Part shown: positions 56,436-64,000 of the stretch, piece after piece | Layout: the number at the start of each line of letters is the position of its first letter | Numbering within the stretch: the stretch's first letter is position 1 | Assembly (NCBI GenBank): GCA_030686115.1 | Contig: CP131612.1 | Span: 62,001-126,000, forward strand | DNA: 64,000 bases | From: Psychrobacter cibarius | GTDB lineage: Bacteria; Pseudomonadota; Gammaproteobacteria; Pseudomonadales; Moraxellaceae | Reading direction: 5' to 3' | The notes under the pieces: generated by a model | What the model was told of the DNA's origin: nothing | What the model saw: the letters and a program-made list of their open reading frames with translations, nothing else | Database searches by the model: none | Translations under genes and position numbers: made by a program

Positions 56436-57338
56436 ATGGAATATCAAAACCAATATAACAAACAGCTACAACGTATCAAAAATGGTTCAGGGTTCATTGC
56501 GGCACTTGATCAAAGTGGCGGCAGCACGCCAAAAGCGTTAGAGAATTATGGTGTCACAGGCGATGATTATGACAACGATGAAGCCATGTTCGACCAAGTG
56601 CATGAGATGCGAGCGCGTATCATGACTTGTGATGCCTTTGATAATGAGCGTGTGCTTGGGGCGATTTTGTTCGAAGATACTATGGAACGTGAGGTCAATG
56701 GCAAATCGACGGCCAATTATCTATGGGAAGATAAAAATATTGTGCCATTTTTAAAAGTGGATAAGGGTTTGGCTGAGCAAATGAATGGCGTCCAAGTGAT
56801 GCGTCCGATGCCAAATTTAGATTTGTTACTCGATAAAGCCAAAAACTATCCAGTATTTGGTACCAAAATGCGCTCAGTAATTTATGAGCCGAATGTCGAT
56901 GGCATTGAGCTGGTCGTGCAACAGCAATTCGATGTGGCAAAACAGATACTCTCAAAAGGCCTGATGCCAATCGTAGAGCCTGAAGTCGATATCAACAGTA
57001 GCAAAAAACATGAATGTGAAGTCATACTAAAGACCAGCATTTTGCACAATCTGGATCGTTTGACTGACGACCAGCAAGTCATGCTAAAACTGACTTTGCC
57101 AGAAGAAGCGGGTTTTTACCAAGAGCTGATTGATCATCCAAAAGTATTAAAAGTCGTGGCGTTATCGGGCGGCTACAGCCGTGGCGATGCTTGTGCTAAG
57201 CTCAAGCAAAACCCCGGTATGATAGCCAGCTTCTCACGTGCCTTTACCGAAGGATTGAGCAAACAGCAAAGTGATGATGAGTTTGCTAATACTATCAACA
57301 CATCTATCGAAGAGATTTATGAGGCGTCGAAAGTGTAG
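56436..57338 (+). CDS. Class I fructose-bisphosphate aldolase
   Basis: A 300-residue aldolase of the Staphylococcus-type class I family (Schiff-base enzyme, no metal). Landmarks: GFIAALDQSGGSTPKAL, AILFEDTMERE, PFLKVDKGL, MRSVIYEPN, MPIVEPEVDI and VMLKLTLPEEAG, with Lys residues for substrate binding and Schiff base; KVVALSGGYSRGDAC binds phosphate. Cleaves fructose-1,6-bisphosphate into triose phosphates. Length matches the family (~296). A terminator follows. Confidence 0.93.
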   Translation: MEYQNQYNKQLQRIKNGSGFIAALDQSGGSTPKALENYGVTGDDYDNDEAMFDQVHEMRARIMTCDAFDNERVLGAILFEDTMEREVNGKSTANYLWEDKNIVPFLKVDKGLAEQMNGVQVMRPMPNLDLLLDKAKNYPVFGTKMRSVIYEPNVDGIELVVQQQFDVAKQILSKGLMPIVEPEVDINSSKKHECEVILKTSILHNLDRLTDDQQVMLKLTLPEEAGFYQELIDHPKVLKVVALSGGYSRGDACAKLKQNPGMIASFSRAFTEGLSKQQSDDEFANTINTSIEEIYEASKV

Positions 57339-57375
57339 GTTGTCCCGAATGCTATTAGCTTATAAGTTATTATTT

Positions 57376-57412
57376 AACCTCAGAAAGCGCCAAGCTTGCT
57401 GAGGTTTTTTAT
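57376..57412 (+). terminator. Terminator after the aldolase gene
   Basis: AACCTCAG (57376-57383) pairs with CTGAGGTT (57399-57406), with inner AAGC/GCTT pairing, then a T-run. Strong. Confidence 0.88.
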
Positions 57413-57432
57413 TATAAAAGACTAGGATTATC

Positions 57433-58173
57433 ATGGATAAGGTGATAGAAAAAATTAGAACCCTAAGTAAAGACATTGATTTAGAGCAGAGGTTTACTGA
57501 TAATTTTAATACTAATGTTAGTATTTTCGACTCTTTAAACTTAGAAAAGATTGACAATGCGATCACTATATTTGAGAAAAATATAGAGCTTAAAAATGAA
57601 TTGGAATATCAATATCAGTCTAAAGGAGACAGTTCAGAGTTAGATTTTTGGATTATTAATCATTGGGGCGGTATTCATGGATTTAAAAACACTGAAAATA
57701 ATATTGATAAAACTAAAAAGTTCAAACAACAGCTAAATGTAGGTAAGTTAACAAAAGACAGCTTTAGTACTATTTCCTCTCTTTCTAAAATTGCATCCTT
57801 CATGTATCCAGAAGAGTTTTTCATCTATGATTCTAGAGTAATATATGCGTTAAACTGGTTAATTCTAACTTGTGAAAACAGGCACGAGTTATGCTATTCA
57901 TACTTTCCTATACCAACCAGTAGAAATAAAATTCTAGTAAACTTTGACATACAAACTATTCTAAATATATATCATTCAGGACAATACACTGATTTTTCAG
58001 CCATGTATTATGACCAACAGATAGCATATTTCACTTACTGCAACTTTATAAAAAAAGCGGCTCAAAGCATATATGGAGAATCTGAAAAACCATATCTCAT
58101 TGAAATGCTGTTGTTTGTTTTAGCTGATGAAGAGATATTTAGTGAGATAAAAAAGGTAAAATTAGTATTTTAA
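57433..58173 (+). CDS. AT-rich orphan protein of unknown function
   Basis: A 246-residue, mainly helical cytosolic protein; no family recognised. A well-ordered centre LDFWIINHWGGIHGFK and ISSLSKIASFMYPEEFFIYDSRVIYALNWLI looks like an enzyme or nucleic-acid-binding core; the pattern SKIASF-YP--FFIYDSRV is shared with hypothetical proteins I associate with defence loci, but that is recollection only. Coding DNA is much more AT-rich than the flanking aldolase and thiC genes. It is enclosed by terminators on both sides, a free-standing accessory gene. TAGGA precedes the ATG. Confidence 0.8.
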   Translation: MDKVIEKIRTLSKDIDLEQRFTDNFNTNVSIFDSLNLEKIDNAITIFEKNIELKNELEYQYQSKGDSSELDFWIINHWGGIHGFKNTENNIDKTKKFKQQLNVGKLTKDSFSTISSLSKIASFMYPEEFFIYDSRVIYALNWLILTCENRHELCYSYFPIPTSRNKILVNFDIQTILNIYHSGQYTDFSAMYYDQQIAYFTYCNFIKKAAQSIYGESEKPYLIEMLLFVLADEEIFSEIKKVKLVF

Positions 58174-58194
58174 TAATTATCTGTATTTACTTGA

Positions 58195-58229
58195 TAAAAA
58201 AAGGGGCTCATCTGATGAGTCCCTTTTTT
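58195..58229. terminator. Bidirectional terminator between the orphan gene and thiC
   Basis: GGGGCTCA (58203-58210) with TGAGTCCC (58216-58223), one G-U, with A-run left and T-run right. It serves the orphan gene on + and thiC on -. Confidence 0.85.
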
Positions 58230-58258
58230 ATATCTTAAAAGCTATTGTCTATAAAGTT

Positions 58259-60217
<1,959 letters not shown>

Positions 60218-60395
60218 TCAGCTCATGAGCATCAGCCTACGACCAAAAAACATAGTCGCGGATGATGCTCATCAAACGTTGGACGCAGCTTTATATCAGT
60301 CTTCACTACTTAATAGTACATCAGGCACATTAAGGGAGTAATGAGGATAAAAAAGGCATTTCTGCACGTCCTTTGCCATAAATAACAAAGTGCTT

Positions 60396-60524
60396 AAGAC
60401 TTCCCTGCGTCGGTACTAACCGCATCAGGTTCGGCGGGTGATCTCTCAGCGAATGTATAAAGGCGACTACTTTAATAAAGCAAGCTTAAAAGTGAGTCGA
60501 TAATACACCGCACCCCGAGTCTGT
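60396..60524 (-). promoter_or_regulatory. TPP riboswitch (THI box)
   Basis: Read on the minus strand: GACT-C-GGGGTG (ends at 60510), then a long ~60-nt extended P3 arm, CTGAGAGATCACCC, GAACCTGATGCGGTTAGTACC, and GCAGGGAAGTC closing P1. All conserved blocks of the thiamine pyrophosphate aptamer are present and it precedes thiC. Binding of TPP would lower thiC expression. I see no classic terminator with U-tract after it, so control may be at translation via the hairpin near the thiC start. Confidence 0.93.
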
Positions 60525-60727
60525 CAGTGTTGTAAATCAACTTAATACTAACAAAGTTCTGCAATGAGGGCTAATGATATTTAGATGAAAATATCAGGCT
60601 TTGAGTTTGAGGTTCGATGTTTTTATGAGAACGACTCTAGAGTACCAGTGATTGAAATCACTTGATATTACTGAGCTGTAGATAGCTTATCTAAATATTA
60701 TGTAAAGCGAATGAAAGATTCTGGAGG

Positions 60728-60745
60728 TTGTCATTAAACTGTCAT
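60728..60745 (+). promoter_or_regulatory. Pho box upstream of pstS
   Basis: TTGTCATTAAACTGTCAT is an 18-bp Pho box: two direct repeats (TTGTCAT and CTGTCAT) spaced 4 bp, matching the consensus CTGTCATA-A-A-CTGTCA closely. It lies ~75 bp before the pstS ATG, so PhoB activation under phosphate starvation is expected. Confidence 0.85.
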
Positions 60746-60819
60746 AAAGATTTGGCAAGATAGCACGCATGTCACAAACAATGCTTTTTTGTATCGTTGT
60801 TAAACTTTAGGAGTCCTAC

Positions 60820-61983
60820 ATGCGTTATTCGTTATTAGCAGTGGCCGTTAGTTGTACATTAGTGCTTACGGCATGTAATAAATCGACTGAAACGACAGAG
60901 CCAGCTGCGGATAGCAGTAGCGCTGTCACCACCACTGAAGCAACTACTCAGACAACATCTGCTTCTGCAGCAGGTTTTAAATCTGCTGAGAATATCGCTA
61001 TGAACATCACGGGTGCAGGGGCATCGTTCCCGCAGCCTATCTATGCTAAATGGTCTTACGACTACAACGCTGCTACCGGTGGTCAAGTCAATTACCAGTC
61101 GATTGGCTCTTCTGGTGGTATCAAACAAATCGAATCAAAAACAGTCGATTTTGGGGCGTCTGACGCGCCGATGACGCCTGAAGAGCTAGACGCAGCAGGC
61201 TTGATTCAGTTTCCGACGGTTATCGGTGGCGTAGTGCCAATCGTCAACATCGATGGTATTGAGCCGGGCGCGTTGAAATTAGACGGTGCAATGTTGGCAG
61301 ACATCTATTTGGGTAAGATTAGCAACTGGAATGACCCTGCTATCAAAGCCATGAACCCAGATTTGACCTTGCCAGATGCAGCAATCACCACGGTATTCCG
61401 CTCAGATGGTTCAGGCACGACTTTTAACTTTACGGATTATCTAGCCAAAGTCTCACCAGACTGGAAAGACACAGTTGGTGTTGATAAAACAGTCAAATGG
61501 CCAACGTCTGCGACTGGCGCAGGTGGTAAAGGTAACGAAGGCGTATCAAGCTATGTAAATCGTATGAAAAACTCTATCGGCTACGTTGAGTATGCTTATG
61601 CCAAGCAAAACAACATGTCACATACTGCGTTGAAAAACGCTGCTGGCAACATCGTTCAGCCATCTGCTGAGACATTTGCTGCGGCAGGTGATATCGACTG
61701 GTCACAGCAAGCAGGCTTTTATAAAGTCATCACCAACTCTGAGACTGAGCAAGCATGGCCGATAGCTGCTGCGACCTTTATCTTGGTACATAAGCAGCCA
61801 GAGAATCCTCAGCAAGTGGCTGGCGTGTTGAACTTCTTTGATTGGGCTTATACCCAAGGCGACGATGATGCCATGGCACTCGATTACGTACCATTCTCTG
61901 ATACGGCCGTTGCCTTATTCAAGGAAAAATGGAATGAGGTAAAAGGCAGTGATGGACAGCCTGTTTATAAGCCTGCTCAGTAA
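60820..61983 (+). CDS. pstS: Phosphate-binding protein PstS
   Basis: A 387-residue phosphate-binding component of the high-affinity PstSCAB importer. The signal sequence ends in a lipobox (VLTACNKS), so it is a lipoprotein with a Ser/Thr-rich tether (~residues 20-55). The binding domain contains ITGAGASFPQPIYAKW, the phosphate-contacting SIGSSGGIKQI, DFGASDAPM and FRSDGSGTTFNFTDYL. GGAG precedes the ATG. Its gene is preceded by a Pho box and followed by a hairpin before pstC. Confidence 0.95.
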   Translation: MRYSLLAVAVSCTLVLTACNKSTETTEPAADSSSAVTTTEATTQTTSASAAGFKSAENIAMNITGAGASFPQPIYAKWSYDYNAATGGQVNYQSIGSSGGIKQIESKTVDFGASDAPMTPEELDAAGLIQFPTVIGGVVPIVNIDGIEPGALKLDGAMLADIYLGKISNWNDPAIKAMNPDLTLPDAAITTVFRSDGSGTTFNFTDYLAKVSPDWKDTVGVDKTVKWPTSATGAGGKGNEGVSSYVNRMKNSIGYVEYAYAKQNNMSHTALKNAAGNIVQPSAETFAAAGDIDWSQQAGFYKVITNSETEQAWPIAAATFILVHKQPENPQQVAGVLNFFDWAYTQGDDDAMALDYVPFSDTAVALFKEKWNEVKGSDGQPVYKPAQ

Positions 61984-62023
61984 CCTATCCATGCTAATCA
62001 TGAGTCAATAATTTTCTAATTAT

Positions 62024-62067
62024 CCTCTCGAATAACTATTCTCCGGTAGTTATTTGAGAGGTTTTAT
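62024..62067 (+). terminator. Hairpin between pstS and pstC
   Basis: CCTCTCGAATAACT (62024-62037) pairs with AGTTATTTGAGAGG (62048-62061), 14 bp with one G-U, followed by TTTTA. As pstC follows, it probably acts as a leaky terminator or mRNA-stabilising structure giving excess PstS. Confidence 0.8.
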
Positions 62068-62157
62068 CACAGCAAGTTTGATGACAAGTTTGTTGTGATA
62101 AAACCGAATGAATGCTTCTACTATTTTGACTTGATTCTATTTAATGCTGAGACACTT

Positions 62158-63111
62158 ATGAATGATTTAAGGTCCCAACTGGCTAAACAAAAGCGCTATG
62201 ACTTATTGTTTGTGAATGCTACTAAGGCTTTTGCCATATTAGTACTCTTATCGTTGGGCGGCATTTTAGTCTCCTTGATCATCGGAGCGTGGCCGAGCAT
62301 TCAAACATTTGGTCTTGGATTTTATACCAGTAATAATTGGGATACGGTCGCCAATGAGTACGGGGCTCTTGCCCCTATTTATGGCACGCTAGTAACGTCA
62401 TTTATAGCTATTCTCATTGCAGTACCAATCAGTTTTGGCATTGCCATATTTTTGACCGAGATGTGCCCAACCTTCCTCAAAAAACCACTTGGTATCGCCA
62501 TTGAATTATTAGCGGGTATCCCTTCTATCATTTACGGTATGTGGGGTTTGTTTGTCTTTGCGCCTTTCTTCGGTGATCACATTCAGCCATGGTTCATTGA
62601 ACACGTCGGTCCACTACCCATCATTGGCAAGCTATTTGCGGGCGCGCCAATGGGATTGGGCATGTTTACCGCCTCGCTGGTACTGGCCATCATGATTATT
62701 CCATTTATCGCCGCCACCATGCGCGATGTTTTTTCGGTCGTGCCAGACCTGCTTAAAGAATCAGCCTATGGCATGGGCGCAACGACGTGGGAAGTCATGT
62801 TCAAGATCATTTTGCCGTATACCAAAGCTGGCGTGGTTGGTGGTGTGATCTTAGGACTGGGTCGGGCATTGGGTGAGACGATGGCAGTGACTTTCTTGAT
62901 TGGTAATGCCTTTAACATCAGTCCGAGTTTATTTACCTCTGGTGTCACCATTACCTCAGCATTGGCTAACGAGTTTGCCGAAGCGTCGAGTGAGCTACAT
63001 TTGGCTTCCTTATTACATTTAGGCTTAATCTTATTTGTCATCACCTTCATTGTGCTATCTCTAGCAAAACTCATGCTCATGCGCATGGATCACAAGGCAG
63101 GCAATCGGTAG
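62158..63111 (+). CDS. pstC: Phosphate ABC transporter permease PstC
   Basis: A 317-residue inner-membrane permease with about six transmembrane helices. The BPD-transport signature region is [44 protein letters not shown] (EAA-like loop). The ATG at 62158 (MNDLRSQ) is preferred; an in-frame ATG at 62095 would add 21 residues and overlap the region just after the pstS hairpin. It pairs with PstA. Confidence 0.93.
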   Translation: MNDLRSQLAKQKRYDLLFVNATKAFAILVLLSLGGILVSLIIGAWPSIQTFGLGFYTSNNWDTVANEYGALAPIYGTLVTSFIAILIAVPISFGIAIFLTEMCPTFLKKPLGIAIELLAGIPSIIYGMWGLFVFAPFFGDHIQPWFIEHVGPLPIIGKLFAGAPMGLGMFTASLVLAIMIIPFIAATMRDVFSVVPDLLKESAYGMGATTWEVMFKIILPYTKAGVVGGVILGLGRALGETMAVTFLIGNAFNISPSLFTSGVTITSALANEFAEASSELHLASLLHLGLILFVITFIVLSLAKLMLMRMDHKAGNR

Positions 63112-63202
63112 TCGTTTGACAATCTCGATAGGTCTTTTACGGATTTATTGGACATCAATAAACATTGATAGATATTGATAAAAGATATGGGAAATAAATA
63201 GT

Positions 63203-64000
63203 ATGGCTGCTAACAATGCGATCAATGCACCACTACCGACTCAGCCAAACAGCGCTAGCCGCTACAACCAAAGTCTTTATAACAAGCGCCGTTTGACCAA
63301 CAAGTTAGGTCTAGGCTTTGCCATGTCGGCGATGGTTTTTGGACTGTTTTGGTTGTTTTGGATTTTGCTTACGCTTTTCGTGGAAGGCTTTCAAGGTATT
63401 GTGCAGCTGCCTATTTTTACTGCTGATACACCGCCACCGATGAGTGCGGGCGGGCTGCGTAACGCCATTGTCGGTTCAGTAATGCTCGCGTTTTCAGGAT
63501 TATTCATCGGTGCCCCTATTGGTCTTATGACCGGTATTTATTTATCTGAGTTCGCTCAAGGCAGTATGCTTGGCAAGGTAACGCGTTTCTTAAATGATAT
63601 TTTGCTATCCGCACCCTCGATTGTCATCGGTCTCTTTATTTATGCATTGATGGTAAAAGGTCAAAGTTTCTCTGGTTGGGCAGGCGCGTTAGCATTGGCA
63701 TTAATCGTTATTCCTGTGGTCGTGCGTACCACTGAGAATATGCTCAATCTGGTTCCTAATAGCATTCGTGAAGCGGCCTACGCACTTGGCACACCCAAGT
63801 GGAAAATGGTGACTCAAGTAACGATTAAGGCGGCTAGAGCAGGACTGACCACTGGGGTGTTACTGGCATTTGCTCGAATCACTGGTGAAACAGCACCGTT
63901 GCTATTTACGGCGCTTAACAACCAATATTTCAGTACCGATATGAGCCAGCCTATTGCTAACTTACCCAATACCATCTACCAGTTTGCGATGAGTCCTTAT
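63203..64000 (+). CDS. pstA: Phosphate ABC transporter permease PstA (3' end cut off by window)
   Basis: 266 codons of an open frame running to the window edge. Reads [16 protein letters not shown], then [20 protein letters not shown] (helix 1), [19 protein letters not shown], the permease motif [51 protein letters not shown], matching PstA. Start at ATG 63203. Its partner pstC lies 91 bp upstream on the same strand; pstB presumably follows outside the window. Confidence 0.92.
   Translation, partial: MAANNAINAPLPTQPNSASRYNQSLYNKRRLTNKLGLGFAMSAMVFGLFWLFWILLTLFVEGFQGIVQLPIFTADTPPPMSAGGLRNAIVGSVMLAFSGLFIGAPIGLMTGIYLSEFAQGSMLGKVTRFLNDILLSAPSIVIGLFIYALMVKGQSFSGWAGALALALIVIPVVVRTTENMLNLVPNSIREAAYALGTPKWKMVTQVTIKAARAGLTTGVLLAFARITGETAPLLFTALNNQYFSTDMSQPIANLPNTIYQFAMSPY

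Overview
The window looks like a chromosomal segment of a Moraxellaceae gammaproteobacterium, most probably Psychrobacter. The evidence is moderate GC with AT-rich spacers, gammaproteobacterial gene orders (secG-tRNA-Leu-tRNA-fMet-rimP-nusA-infB-rbfA-truB-rpsO-pnp; pilB-pilC-pilD-coaE; lptF-lptG beside pepA-holC; pstS-pstC-pstA), and a protein I recognise as a homologue of Balon, the ribosome hibernation factor first described in Psychrobacter urativorans. The genus call is an inference from protein character and gene order; no rRNA is present.

Layout. 1-4450: 3' part of an ABC-F gene (yheS-like), a small RlpA-like secreted protein, and the cbpA-cbpM chaperone pair. 4470-7090: two tandem sstT serine/threonine symporters, each with its own terminator. 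7304-13402: holC and pepA, an isochorismatase-family hydrolase, then the divergent lptF-lptG pair. 13497-21557: a long minus-strand run (RsmC-like methyltransferase, a two-gene AT-rich orphan cassette, xerD, a second methyltransferase, a TusA-like protein, a membrane protein, ruvX, yqgE, recN). 22294-28639: ppnP, rlmB, and on the minus strand pilB-pilC-pilD-coaE. 29278-43200: tpiA, secG, two tRNAs and the transcription/translation supercluster through pnp, interrupted by a pfpI-like gene with two small hydrophilic-protein genes. 43329-47044: macro-domain-like and coiled-coil proteins, a YheV-like zinc ribbon, prlC. 47501-51385: the Balon-like gene, a secreted protein, an endonuclease/exonuclease/phosphatase-fold protein, an MDR oxidoreductase. 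51577-58173: alkB-like, alpha/beta hydrolase, ABC exporter, EamA transporter, class I aldolase and an AT-rich orphan. 58259-64000: thiC with a TPP riboswitch, and pstS-pstC-pstA with a Pho box; pstA runs off the end.

Most of the window is core housekeeping. The less ordinary elements are the Balon-like gene with a long leader carrying an inverted repeat; two copies of a ~170-bp MITE-like element with matching terminal inverted repeats and TA target duplications (28977-29147 and 51385-51552); the sstT tandem duplication with a 15-bp direct repeat upstream of only one copy; orphan AT-rich genes at 14333-15224 and 57433-58173; a DarG-like macro-domain protein; an initiator tRNA with a U1-U72 mismatch; and structured leaders before rpsO, pnp and thiC. 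I found no CRISPR array, prophage, complete insertion sequence or rRNA.
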